DNA of 64,000 nucleotides from assembly GCA_020081605.1 (NCBI GenBank), contig JAHREC010000062.1:3777758-3841757 (forward strand), read 5' to 3'. Below the pieces are notes generated by a model. It was not told the origin of the DNA. It searched no databases and saw only the letters and a list, made by a program, of their open reading frames with translations. Source of the stretch: Albifimbria verrucaria (lineage: Eukaryota > Ascomycota > Sordariomycetes > Hypocreales > Stachybotryaceae). Each line of letters opens with the position of its first letter. The stretch's first letter is position 1. A program made the translations under genes and the position numbers. Below are positions 48,604-61,100 of this stretch, one piece after another.

Positions 48604-50110
48604 TCATATAAAATTATTCTCCATCTTTCTTATATCATAATCGTAGCCATTACTGGTTGGCCCGCTTCCAGGCGGTGTCTGTCCCCTCATTTCATTGTCC
48701 GACTCGTAATGCCTCAACGGTTGCCTATCAGACTCGTTCATTCTTGACGAGCTCAACTCCCGCCCCTCCTTGTTCTCTACCTTCCATGCGACCTCATGTG
48801 TCACTTTTATGGCGTGTAACGGGAGTTCAGAGTCACTACCCTCGTTCCCATAGCCCTTCAGTCGCGCCCAGTAGCTCTGTCGCTTTTCTGACTGATCATT
48901 CAGTCCAGGAGAGTTGGTCTTCCTCTCCTGCACTCGTAGGGTCGATTTAGTATTTGGTGTGCCTTCTTCTTTGAGAGGCTGAAATGGCGCTGCGCTACCA
49001 CTGTTGTTGGTCGTGGAAGTGTCGTTTCCGGCTTTGTATAACCGACTACTTGAAGTAGCCAATGTAGAACAGGTCGCATTTGGGGTAGTGTCGCTGACAT
49101 GATGGCTACATTGCATTCGACAGAGTTCCATATGAGAAAATTGCTTGCTCGGTCTATCAGGCGGCGACAGTCAGCAAAGGTCCGGCCCAGACGAGTGTTG
49201 ACCTCCAGGGTCATCATGAACTTACGTGTTAAATCAGGTCCTTCAAACAAGTCGACTACCGAGACCAATCGGCATATGCTGGCAATCACAACAAGTATTC
49301 CCAGCAAGAAAGCAGCTGCGATAGCGAGTCTCTGTGACGTCTTTACCTGGAGCCTCCGAATCTCCAATATCGGCAAGCACAGGATAAGAGCATCGGTAAT
49401 GATATTGGGAATACCGTTTGTGAGAAAGTATGCATGCTTCGCTATGCACTTTGCATTCTTCGCGGCTTCGATGTCAAATGATGCACGCACGGGAATGCAT
49501 TGGAAGGTCGCGACAAGTACGATGCTTAGCCACCACAGCCCAGTAATGACGCCAAGAACCAGTGTGCCTCGCTTCATGAAGACCGACTTGAACACGCGTC
49601 GGTACATAATGAGGATGCTGATTTTGATGACAGCGATGAGAGTTACGTAAACAAAGTCGATAGCGAACATATACTTGATTGTCGTCAGATTCATCTCGAA
49701 GTCCTCGGAAAGCAGCTTACTTACAAGAAGCACATTTTTGAAGTAGTGAGGGTATTCAATAATAACAACGACCATATGTTTTCCGATGCCGCCATACTTG
49801 ATGGCAGTAACGTATAAGGCGTACGCAGCCCAATTGAAGAGCTATCGCAGCACATTAGCCTTGGCCATGCCAAGTACCAACCATTCTTGGGACCAACACT
49901 TACCACAGCGACGCCCAACAGCGCATCATCGACGCCAAGGCCAATTCCTGACCTGTATACCAGTCTAATCCATACCCGCAGAAGAACGAATAAGGTCCCA
50001 ATGATAGTAAGGGCTGTGATGATGCGATATGCCAGTGGGCCTTGGTCTTTGGGCGCAATAGCGTCGTATTCCTCCTGCGTGAGACCGAACTCTGCTGGTG
50101 TCCTAACCAT
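48604..50110 (-). CDS. Fungal rhodopsin-domain seven-helix membrane protein
   Basis: Member of the large fungal family of seven-transmembrane proteins related to the PTH11/SAT4 group (rhodopsin-domain, no retinal function known). Exons 49904-50110, 49226-49841 and 48604-49153. Helices are visible from TALTIIGTLFVLLRVWIRL, through YMFAIDFVYVTLIAVIKISI, GVITGLWWLSIVLVATFQCI and IPNIITDALILCLPI, to AIAAAFLLGILVVIASICRL. Family motifs KISILIMYRRVF, CxPV-type CIPVRASFD and the post-intron WNSVECNVAIMSATLPQMRP are present. The C-terminal tail of about 150 residues is hydrophilic. One lost base near 49064 breaks the frame; restored length is 457 residues. Ligand and role unknown. Confidence 0.9.
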
Positions 50111-51492
50111 TGTGACGACCACGATCGACGGACCGATTGAGGAAAATTCGATGTCGTAACGAAGAGAATTGCTGGGCGTGCGCGCCCAAGAAGCAAGGCA
50201 GCCGGCTCACTTGCGAAACTCGAAATAGTGTATACAAAACTCGCAGCTCCCAATGTCACGGTAATGAAGTAGCCGTTGCCACTTCCATGATCCAGATCAA
50301 TGTCGAATTCTTGGCGGTGTTGATAGTAGTAGAACCACAAAGACCCCGTCTTTTGGTGCCAAGAAGCAGACATGACGAAGCGGCGGAAGCTGGGCTACAT
50401 ATGACTTTTGCCTGTCCAGGAACCTGCGGGTGCTTCCTGACAGCGGCCGGTTACTTCGCCGGAATGGGAGTGATGCTTAGTAGATACAAAGCTGTCATAC
50501 CCCGGTAAGCCTGGCCCAGCCAGGCCTAGGTCTCTAGTGCGTATTATTTTTGGGAGCTGACACCCCTGGAAGACGCTCAGACGCCATGCCCCTCCCAATG
50601 CAGGAATAGAGCCCGCCTATCGAAGCATGGCCTCCTCGTGGCTGAGAGGCAAATGACGTTCATTTCCGTATAGGCTTAATAGGTTGTTTCACTAGCAGCC
50701 CAGTCGTAAGCAAAATGGCCTGTTACTTGATATTTCCTAATACTATCAAATCCGTGTATCCAGATTTGGCTAGATTGAATATCTTCCCATTAGATAAGAG
50801 GGATACTGGTAGAAGCAATGGAGTGGAATAGTCGGGTTTTCGAAGATCCGCTGGCAGAGTATTTGCTAGATAGGCAATAGCTTTTACATACACACAGGTT
50901 TAGAATTGTGCCACTTGGTCCTGAAACTATTACTAGCTTCAATTTGAAGAAGGCCCCTAGACTCAACTAGTTGCGCCTCCAATTGCAATTGCTTAATTCA
51001 ATCCTTTGTCGGATCACACGTGGGATTAGTCCCGGTCGAACTTCCTCTCACTAGCACTTGAAGGTAGCATTGCAGGAGTTTCCTCCAGCTCCTAGTTCCT
51101 TGTATGCTTTTGACTCCCATTTTACTGCATATAAATGGAGGAGTTGGAACGAAGACAAAGGGCTGATCCAAACTCAAGTTGGTGGGCATGGCACAAGAGG
51201 TTGTGGAGACTTAAAGCTCATGAACTGGGTCTAGCTTGTCAACACCACACGGGAAGACTCGCTTTCTACAAGTGGAGTTTGTGATGGATGATTCCTCTCC
51301 AGATTTTGACTTTATCAGGAGTGGACATCATACATGGTTGAAGATGAACCCTTGTAATGATTTAATCTCCGCCTCGAGATGCTGCGCCTTGCATGCACTG
51401 GTTCCTGAGCAGCATGAAATCTTCCGACACGCACGATACGCTCCTCGCGTCGTCAGATAATGCTTCCCTCTTCCTCTGGTCCACATCAATCC
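50111..51492. other. Intergenic, upstream of rhodopsin-domain gene
   Basis: About 1.4 kb with no recognisable gene. It becomes AT-rich near 50720-51000. Confidence 0.45.
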
Positions 51493-51565
51493 GCGGGTTT
51501 AGCTCAGTTGGGAGAGCGTAGCACTGAAGATGCTAAGGTCGTGTGTTCGATCCACACAAACCGCA
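51493..51565 (+). tRNA. tRNA-Phe (GAA)
   Basis: A 73-nt cloverleaf without intron: acceptor GCGGGTT / AAACCGC, D arm GCTC...GAGC, anticodon stem TAGCA/TGCTA with loop CTGAAGA (anticodon GAA), T arm GTGTG-TTCGATC-CACAC and discriminator A. It matches eukaryotic tRNA-Phe in the D and T arms. One acceptor pair (position 5 with 68) is G-A instead of Watson-Crick. Confidence 0.93.
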
Positions 51566-53101
51566 CTCGTCTATAAGCCTATCATCAGTTGATGAAAGAT
51601 TGCTTTTTGTCTCTTTTTGTCCATGTCAGATTAGGGACCTTTCCTTTGAGCCTGTGCTCTCGGGACTTGTCACGCATGGCTCGGTAATTAATTGGAAGAT
51701 GGGAGGAACAAGGGAACTATTGCGCACGCGACATGGCATCAGAGGAGACGCAAAATTGGTTCGCATTAAACGCTAAGATAACAAAGATAATTAACAAGAT
51801 CTTGAAGTCGTGGACCCATTTGCTACCGGTACTGTTAAGCGAGTCAACCAACAATTATAGCAAAGCCCTCTCTCTCTCTGACTAAAAAGCCACGATACGC
51901 ATTATTTTAAACTCTGATAGCGTAAACAAGCCACGGCCATCATTTCGCTTGCTATTTCTCGATTGGCCTGGCTCAGGTTCCCTTGGTGTGGTCCCCACAG
52001 ACACGCCACCTCTTGTTTCACTAGGCGATGGCCAAATGCAGCGACAGAGCTATTTTGGGAAATGGCCGAATTCAACCATCAGCCTCAACAGGCAAGCGTG
52101 TGCTATCGAATCAATTCATCGCCTACGCTTCGGTCCCGAGTGTCAAGGAGGAAGGATTTGCATGAACCTGTTGGAACAGCCGCGCAGGAGCTGGTTGTAT
52201 GCACACGCACGGCACGGGCAGCAGAGCTCGTATCCATCCTGGTTACGGAGTGATGGACCATTCTCCCAAGGAACTGTCTACATTTGTTGTTTGGCGTACC
52301 GTAGATGGAATCTTCTTTAATGATTCTAGCTTAATACGAGGGTCCTGGCTGTTAAGTCAGATCTCATGTCATGCTATCCGGCTTAGTAGTCAGATCCCTG
52401 ACTAGCAGAACCAATCCATCCATTGACGAACTGGGCCGAGGACATTGTCAGCCTGACCCGCCCGCGCATGGGTCGGTGCCCGGGTAGGTGGGTACCAGAA
52501 GCTCACGTGAGCTAACACAGGTTTGGGCAACTTTACCAGCGCTGAATCCTGAATTTCCAGTGGTTAATCCTCCGTCGTTCGAGAGCTTTGGGTAGATTGA
52601 TTGCAAGGCTATGGTATGGATGAATCCCGGAGATGATATTTGGATTCAATTGCCTTCTAGCGAAAGGAATCAACATGGCTCTGCATTTTCAAATAACATC
52701 CGATTTGCAGGATAGGAAATTGGATCACAGACATGCCACTTTTTACAGGGTACGTAATGTCGACTGAGTCGTGAGGGTGTCACGTCGCAGTGCCCTATTC
52801 ACACACATGCCCGTTTGACACCAATGGAGATAATTCCATACACCTAACTTCCTAGTACCAAGCAAAAAGAGCATATCGCTTTTAAAAAGACCCAATCAAG
52901 TCTAAAACAAGAGGACAATCCTAACAGTATATAAAAAAGCAAAGAGCAACAATTTACAAGGGATACACCATCATGCTATGAAAAGATTAAAGATCAAACA
53001 AGCAGCAACAGGGTAGGTAGGTAAGTAAAGCAGGTGGGTGGTGGGTGAGGTAGGCGTCAACACCAGGAACAAAAATGATGGAAAAGTCCAAAAAGAAGTG
53101 C
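51566..53101. other. Intergenic between tRNA genes
   Basis: About 1.5 kb. No coding frame was recognised. A perfect 14-base palindrome, AGCTCACGTGAGCT, lies at 52500-52513. GTAGGTAGGTAAGT-like tandem tracts occur at 53013-53050. Confidence 0.45.
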
Positions 53102-53187
53102 TGCCACGAGGCGGAATCGAACTGCCGTTTTCAGTGTAAATACAGTTTGACCACAAACTGATGTCCTAACCACTAGACGATCGCGGC
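53102..53187 (-). tRNA. tRNA-His (GTG), intron-containing, copy 1
   Basis: Acceptor GCCGCGA / TCGTGGC, D arm GTCT...GGAC, anticodon stem TCAGT / ACTGA with anticodon GTG, then an intron of about 14 nt after position 37, T arm GGCAG-TTCGATT-CCGCC and discriminator A. The intron sits at the standard eukaryotic site. A52-C62 in the T stem is unpaired in both copies. Confidence 0.85.
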
Positions 53188-53272
53188 TTGGGTTTGTGGG
53201 CTGGTATAGAAGCTCAAAAGGACCAGGGCGGACCACCAAGGAAAAGAAGCGCGCAAGGGCAAAAAGAAGAGA

Positions 53273-53357
53273 TGCCACGAGGCGGAATCGAACTGCCGTT
53301 TTCAGTGTAACACAGCTTGACCACAAACTGATGTCCTAACCACTAGACGATCGCGGC
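53273..53357 (-). tRNA. tRNA-His (GTG), intron-containing, copy 2
   Basis: Same mature sequence as the copy 170 bases away; the intron is one base shorter and differs by two transitions (TCAAGCTGTGTTA here). Flanking AAAAAGAAG is shared, so the pair arose by a local tandem duplication of a segment of roughly 170 bases. Confidence 0.85.
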
Positions 53358-54746
53358 TTTGTACTCTTGTATAGGGTAACAGGGATCAAATTATACATTA
53401 TATACCCATTAGTATCAAATCGTAACCCACCACCAGACTCGATATCATTCTCAAAACACCAATCATCTTGACTTATTTACACGTCGTATCCGGGTCAACT
53501 CCCGACCTCTTGTTCACGCATTGTGAATGCCTTCTTCTGCGAACCAGACCAGTCTCGGACCCGGGAGTCTCCATGTTTCCGGACAGATAGTGTCTCAGGT
53601 CTCCTGTTCTCCGCACTTGGCATTGAGGTTTATTCTCTCAACGCTCGTTTTCCAAGCGCTCGGCGTGTCTCCGTTCGGCGTAAGACGAAAGCGCCGAGCA
53701 TAACCGTCTGGCTTTGCCCTGGTCAATGAGCATTGGCGGCTGTCATCATGCTCACACGTGCCTTCGCTAATAGGCGTAGCAGAGTCTCTTGCCCCCGTTA
53801 GCAGCGCTTGGCGTGCCTGGTGCTATCGAATCCTCCCTAGAGATTCGGTGTTAGTGGGCACTGTATGGAGCAGGCTTGGGTAAGGCCCATGGAGGGGCAG
53901 ATCTAGATAAGCTATCGCTTATTGATGTTGATATCCCCGCAACTCCATCGCATCGTCACTGTCGAGGTCTGGCTAAGCATTTCTGTCACAGTGGGCTGTC
54001 GCACATGCGAGGATGAGGATACGCAAGCCGGCTGTCGACACCACCGATGTGGGTTGGACCTGTGCCAATGCTTCCATGGAGAAGCCAACCTGGCCACCCA
54101 TGGCCCATCTCAGTGTCGCTCACCTTCCTGATCTCCCACGCCGGGGAATAGAGTTAAATTTAAGCTGCAGGAAGGAACTCCGCACCGCAACGTGCCCTCT
54201 TGCCCAAACCAACAACGCCAAGCACCACCAAACATGCCCTGAATACGCGGTTTCATTTCTCTTACGCAATCCCTCTGGCGCCGCCCTTGGACCGACTCTG
54301 CTTGGCGCGCCCCATATCTTCTCGAACCGTGCGAAGACGCTTGACGCTGGGTTAGGTATGCCATGCAGGCCGTCATCTTCCACGCCAAGTCGACAACCCT
54401 TACCCACACGTCAAGCGCTATCCCGCGAATGGCACCTCACTTCGATGATCTTGGTTTGCCCGGGCCAGACCATCCCCAGCAGCGGGCCGCCAAGCATCAT
54501 GAGCCCCAATCACCCACTTGGGCACCTTCTTGTGCAATGAGAACACCGACGGCCGAACACCGACAGGATGCTTATTTACACCTGTCCTCCCATATCACCT
54601 CGCCTTCCCTCCCTTCCCTTCTCCCGAGATGTTCTCACGGCACATCCATCAGTCTCATCCTACGGCGTCCACTCCTATGGGCTCCTGATGAATCCACCTA
54701 CACTGATCTTGTGCCTCACCGTCTGAATCCTTCCTTTGCCCCTACG
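53358..54746. other. Upstream region of ENA-type ATPase
   Basis: About 1.4 kb. An open frame continues upstream of the ATPase start, in phase, from 54363, but has no ATPase-like sequence and is taken as 5' leader. CTCCC/CCTTCCCT tracts at 54600-54630 are typical of fungal core promoters. No separate gene was seen. Confidence 0.45.
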
Positions 54747-57700
54747 ATGGGTGAGAAGCCACAGGACCAAGTGGCGGCCCACGTCTCTGGCCAGTCTAAT
54801 AAGCCCATCTCGGCTCCGGCTCACGCCTTGTCCTTTGAGCAGGTTGCGCAAGAGCTCAACGCCAACCTCGAGGATGGTTTGACCTCTGACGAGGCCAAGC
54901 GTCGGCTTGAGGAGTATGGACGCAATGAGTTTGGGGCGGACAAAGGTGTCCAGCCTGCCCGGATCTTCATTGCTCAGATTGCCAACGCCTTGACTTTTGT
55001 AAGTGAAACTTGTTGATGACGATTTGGATTATGCTTATTTGCCGACCCTCTTCTTAGGTCCTGATTCTCTCTTTGCCGCATCATTGGGTATCCAGTCCTG
55101 GATTGAGAGTGCCGTTATTGGAGTCGTCATTCTCATCAACGTCGTTGTTGGGTTCTTCCAGGACTACAAGGCTGCAAAGACTCTCGATTCGCTTCGCTCT
55201 CTCAGCTCTCCCACTGCTCAAGCCATCCGGAATGGCAACAACCAGGTAGTCCCAACTGCGGAGATTGTCCCTGGTGACATGGTTGAGCTTAAGACGGGTG
55301 ACACCGTCCCAGCCGACATCCGCATCATCGAGGCCGTTAACTTTGAAGCCAACGAAGCTTTGCTCACCGGCGAATCTCTGCCTGTCCGAAAGGAGACCGG
55401 CACGACGTTTCCTGCCGACACGGGCCCAGGTGACCGTCTTAACGTGGCCTATAGCTCGTCGACCGTCACCAAGGGTCGAGCCCGTGGTGTAGTTTTTGCG
55501 ACAGGATTGTACACCGAGGTTGGCCAAATCGCTGCTGCCCTTCGCGGCAACAACTCCCGCCGCCGTCAGCCCAAGCGCAACGACGATGGCACCACCCAAA
55601 AGCGTCGATGGGTTGAGGCCTGGGTGCTGACCTTTGGGATGCCGTGGGCCGGTTCCTCGGCACCAACGTTGGCACTCCCTTGCAGAAGAAGCTTTCTAAG
55701 CTTGCACTGCTTCTTTGGGAACGGCGGTTGTCTGCGCCATCATCGTTCTCGCCGCCAACAATTTCAACACCAAGCAAGAGGTCATCATTTATGCTGTCGC
55801 TACTGGTTTGTCTATGCTTCCAGCCTCTCTTATCGTCGTCCTCACAATCACAATGGCCGCTGGAACCAAGCAGATGGTTAAGCGTCATGTCATTGTTCGT
55901 AACCTGAGGAGTCTTGAAGCTCTTGGAGCAGTTTCCAGTAAGTCACCCAAACCCCTTGGTTCGACCCATCGCTAATATTGTCGTAGATATTTGCTCTGAC
56001 AAGACTGGCACCCTCACCCAAGGAAACATGGTTGTGAAGCGTGCTTGGCTGCCTGGCCGAGGCGTTTACTGTGTTGGTGAGACGAGTGAGCCTTTCAACC
56101 CAACTGTCGGCGATGTAACTTTGCAGGAATTGCAACCCAAAGATGTCCAAATTGGCAAGAATGACAACACAGGTACAATCATCAAGCCAGATGATCTGCC
56201 AGCTTCCGACCCTACCCTGAAGAACTACCTTAATGTTGCCTCTTTGGCTAACCTTGCCACTGTCATGGATGGTGAGAACGGTTGGCATGCTCGAGGTGAC
56301 CCCACTGAGATTGCCATCCAAGTATTTGCTTCCAGGTTTGGCTGGAATCGTCTACGTTTGTCTAGCGGTGAAAAGGCTCAGTGGCACCAGCTCGCAGAGT
56401 TCCCTTTGATTCAGATGTCAAGAAAATGTCTGTCATTTTTGAAAACAGAGAGACTCAGGAACAGTGGCTTTTCACAAAGGGTGCAGTGGAGCGTGTCTTG
56501 ACCTCTTGCTCACACTACACGATTGATGAAGAGCTGAAGGAAATGAACGAAGAAATTATTGGTCAAGTCCTGCAAAACATGGAAGCGCTGGCCCGTCTAG
56601 GCCTGCGAGTGCTTGCACTGGCTAGCAAGGTCGACATCCGCCAGGTAAAGGAGAACGAAGCCGAGCTGGAGCGTGGCGAATTTGAGAAAGACCTTGTGTT
56701 CCGCGGATTGATCGGTCTGTATGACCCGCCTCGACCTGAATCTGCACCGTCAGTCCGACGATGCCACGAGGCTGGTATCAGCGTTCACATGCTTACTGGT
56801 GATCACCCTGAAACTGCCCGCGCCATTGCCCTTGAAGTTGGTATCCTCCCAAGCAAAATGTCTGAGGTTGCCGAGGACGTAGCCAGGGCCATGGTCATGC
56901 CTGCTTCTGAGTTCGATAAGCTGACGGATGATCAAATCGATCAATTGCCACTCCTACCACTTGTTATTGCCCGTTGCGCTCCGCAGACGAAGGTACGCAT
57001 GGTCGATGCCCTGCATCGCAGAAAGTGTTTCGTGGCCATGACTGGTGACGGTGTCAACGACTCGCCCAGTTTGAAACGTGCTGATGTAGGTATCGCCATG
57101 GGTATGGCAGGATCCGATGTCGCCAAGGAAGCTTCTGATATTGTTCTGACCGATGATAACTTTGCTTCCATCCTGGCAGCCGTTGAGGAGGGTCGTCGTA
57201 TGTTTGACAACATCCAGAAGTTCATTCTGCACGTGTTGGCCCAGAACATTGCCCAAGCCTGCACACTCTTGATCGGATTGGTATTCAAGGACCGCACAGG
57301 TCTTTCAGTCTTCCCCTGGCCCCCGTTCAAGTTTTATGGATCATCATGGTTACTTCCGGTATGCCAGACATGGGTTTGGGTTTTGAGGTTGCGGCGCCCG
57401 ATATCATGCAACGGCCTCCCAAAATGTGAGTGACTCGTGAACAACCGAGACGTAAAGAAAGTGACTGACAGTATGCGGTAATAGCTTAAGCAAGGTGTCT
57501 TTACTCCAGAGTTGATGCTTGATATGCTTGTTTACGGCTTATGGACGGCCGCGCTGTGCCTCGCATCCTTCTTGCTTGTCCTCTACGACTTTGGTCGCAG
57601 CCATGCAAGCATCGGTGAGAACTGCAACAACGAATACTCGGAGGGATGCAATGTCGTTTTCCGTGCACGTGCCACGACATTCGCCTGCTTGACCTGGTTC

Positions 57701-58113
57701 TCTCTGTTCCTCGCTTGGGAGATGGTGAATATGCGCCGGTCCTTCTTCCGCATGCAACCCAAGAGCAAGCGCTACTTTACACAGTGGTTCCACGACGTCT
57801 GGCGCAACCAGTTCCTGTTCTGGGCTATCGTGGCGGGTTTCATTACCATGTTCCCCTCATCTATATCCCCAAGCTTAACACGGTCATCTTCAAGCACACC
57901 GGCATCTCCTGGGAATGGGGCATTGTGTTTGTCGAGTCGTTCCTTTTCTTTGTGGGTATCGAGTCGTGGAAGTGGGCGAAGCGCATCTTCTTGCGCCGCC
58001 GAGCACGCAAGGCGCAGGGAGACGCCATGGACCTGGAGACGAGGGTGTTTGCACGCTACCTCACAATGAGCGAGAACAGCTCCGACGAGGAGGGAGGACG
58101 CGTGAATGCGTAG
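54747..58113 (+). CDS. ENA1: P-type Na+/K+-exporting ATPase (ENA, type IID)
   Basis: Plasma-membrane pump that exports Na+ (and K+, Li+) with ATP; key to salt and alkaline tolerance. Exons 54747-54998, 55058-55937, 55987-57425 and 57485-58113. Hallmarks in order: actuator motif LLTGESLPV, phosphorylation motif NICSDKTGTLTQ (split by intron 2, with the Asp downstream), KGAVERVL, hinge MLTGDHPETA and VAMTGDGVNDSPSLKRADVG. The ENA-type C-terminal helices follow. The start MGEKPQDQ precedes the cation-ATPase N domain (LSFEQVAQELNANLEDGLTS). Seven lost bases (near 55068, 55638, 55711, 56404, 57313, 57484, 57857) break the frame; the one at 57484 sits at a splice junction. Restored length is 1068 residues, the family norm. 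Confidence 0.95.
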
Positions 58114-61100
58114 ACGATTACTAAAAGCGACGTGGAAAAGATACAGGATCTGCTTTATGGCAAACCACGTAAGCGTCTGGCTTGGTTTCAATAAGCCCAG
58201 ACGTTTAAGCTGTGAAACATGGCTTTAGTGGTGGTAAGGTGTTCACAGGGGTGACGTGCATTTCATCACGTCTGATGGGGACTGAAACGCAATATTCTCG
58301 TCTCTGGTCGTCTACAAACTGTAGTTGCCACGACGAGTGCGGCTTGGCGTACTGGAAAGCATGAATCATTTAGTCTCATAGTTGATACAACAACTATCAT
58401 CTAACATCATCCATCTCTCCGTCCGGTAATTTCGTAGGAGATCTATGTGTCATAAAAGCATTCTATCAACATGTTGGGCATTGCTTATGCTTATTCAACC
58501 GAAATGCTCCACGAGTGTGCATTCGCAACCACGTGTTAGGCCATAGGATGAGTACCGCATCTGACTTTGCAGTCCACGTTTTCCTCTACATTGGCTGGCT
58601 ACCTGTGCTGCACTCTCCAATGGAGACGACAGTCTGCAGCACACGCTGGGTGCTGGTGACTAAGAGGACTGGCAGGCGATAGACCAGGGGCTCTATCGCA
58701 TGCTACGTTGTAGTCGGGAGGGACGGCGATGATTCGCTCAGCGGAAGATACCGTCTGGCAGTTCCGGACTCCGCTACAGAGTACATGAATGACAGTTCCA
58801 TTCGGCAAAATTACGCGGTGCGTCCCGATTCATCCACGGCTGAGCAGGGATGCTGGGGTCTGTAACTAGAGGGAGGTGGACCCCACGGACGGCAAGGGTT
58901 TGGCCCGTTGCCCCGAAACTCGAGAATAGTTTCCTCTTCGAAACAGGACATTTCCAAGTGCTAAGAACCACTATGAATAGGGATTCGGATGCCGAGGTAA
59001 GAAGTGGAACCTTGTGTCTGGAGCCGCTCACGGGTAGCGGCAACGGTCCCACGTTGAAGAGGGTCTATGGTGTGATGACTTTCTCCCATTCGTGACTCGC
59101 GTCTCAAATTGCCATTGTGGTCTTTTTTTTCTTGGTGGATATGCGAATACGTAGAAGCAGCAGAGGATGGGGGCCCACGAATAAAAACGGGGAGGCCTGT
59201 TCTCGAGGCGAAAGATATGTCGGATCTTCACTGGCTTTCGAATCAGGTGGGCTGGCCAAGGGTCCCGCATCGCGGCAGACAGGAAGGGAGCAAGAGCCAA
59301 TGTAACACCATGGCGTATGTCGCAATGGAAAAGGGGTATCCACTGGTGGGTGTCTGTCTGAAATTGGACAGTTACGATGTGTGTGTGTGTGTGTGAGTGA
59401 ATGAGTGTGTTCTGATGGCGGCCCTCTGGCCACAGAGGAGGGGAGTGACAGGGGCGCAACAGGCAGAAGCTGATCCAAGTCGGTAATGGTTCAGGGTGTC
59501 TTATGGTCTGTCTTGTCTTGCCTCTGTCTTTGATTTGTGGTTTGCATATAGGTCCCAACCCGTCCTGAACACGAAAACGGTGTCTCAGCATGAAGAATGT
59601 CAGCGGCCCAGCTTTGTTTCCCAGCAAGCTGGTTGGCACTAGCAGCAGGAAATCCCACCACGGAATGCGCTCCTAGCATACGGCCGCAAGGCAAGATGAA
59701 CCCTACCTGCTTGTTCCTGTCATCACCGTAAGTGCACATCCCTTTTGCGGGCCTTGTCCGCCTGCAGTACGGTCACAGTGGCTCTTCACAGCGTGCATGT
59801 CCCCTCTCTTCTCCCCTGTTAGGAGCGCACATGCAGATACAGTATCCGTAGAGAAAAGGACGTGTTGCATACAACATCTGCATTGTGGGCGGGTTCAGAT
59901 GTGTGTGAAGTCGCAGTGAAGGATCGACACTAAACATTTCCGGGGCCCGTTACTCCAAAACGCCAATACATTGGAGACGATGGTTTGATGAGCAACCAAA
60001 TGTGGATTTGGAGAAGACTCGGATTTTGGCTCCAGATGTCATCTTACTATGAGGAAACTCAGTAATTAATGTTTAATAGTCGAGGAAACGATACGCTCAT
60101 CATCAAATTCTAGAAGAGTCATTGTCGAATTAATTTTTCTTTCCTAGATATACTGTTCATAATTACGAAAGCACTAGGTCGTTCTTAATTGTTGCTTTGC
60201 ATAAGTTCTCCACGGATATTGATAGAGCCGGGGTTATGGTGCATATGAGACGCCACACCTCCAATCGAGATAAGGTAACGGGCTAGCTCTAGCTGCTGGG
60301 TGGTCACGCATGGGAAACGGTGGAGGGGGAGGTCTGGGCTTTCGTCTGTGTGATGGATGGATGAGCCCAGTTGTGGATGCTTGGTCCAAGGATGTGACGC
60401 TTGGCGGTGGGTATCCTGATGATCTTCAAGGACGCAGATACGCACCCACGAGGGATGGGGCGTTTCGAGTACTACCCGTCCCGCGGGAGTTGATGTAATT
60501 TTTCGAATGTGCAGCAAGTGGTGACGCACAGGCTATGCTGCGATGCAAACCTATTAGTCGGAGCCCCGGTCGACGCCTGCGCAAAGGTCCTGGTCAACGT
60601 CTACGTCTGCCTGTCTCAGTCTCCAGCCTGCGTGTGTGTGATGTGGTGACAAGCCCCCATCGTGTCCGGGACGTAGGCCAGCCCCATGTTCAGTCGCCCC
60701 CAGCCTAAGAGGGAGAAATACCAAGACGAGCCGGGCTGGATGGGACGTGACTCGGGGCGCAGACGTCCAATCATGGGCGGTGGTGGGCCTGTGGTGGTGA
60801 GGATTTACCCAGCAGAAGCCAAGCCTGCAGCATCTGAGAGAACAAAGAGCGAGGGAGAGCCGAAGCTCAGGCTCATGGCTTGGCTTGGCTTTTGCAACCC
60901 AGACCCACTCATTAGGCTCATTCAGTTGGCCAGGATATGCTTGCCTGCGTTTGAGACGTCCTCGAGTTGTAGCGTGCCTCTTTGACTTCGTCCTCTCGCG
61001 TCTGTGTCTTTGACTTTCTTGGCTCTATGAGGCCTTGCCTTCTGACCCCCTTCCCCATTCTCCCCTGGTCCGTCGTCTTGGGAGCCATTTCTTGGCCAAC

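Noticed and set aside
54363..54746. Upstream in-frame extension of the ENA ATPase
   Set aside because: The extra 128 codons are Pro/Ser/His-rich with no ATPase sequence; MGEKPQDQ at 54747 is the expected ENA N-terminus.
59028..59639. 203-codon minus-strand frame in the right-hand gene desert
   Set aside because: Contains repeat-derived His/Thr stretches and no recognisable domain.
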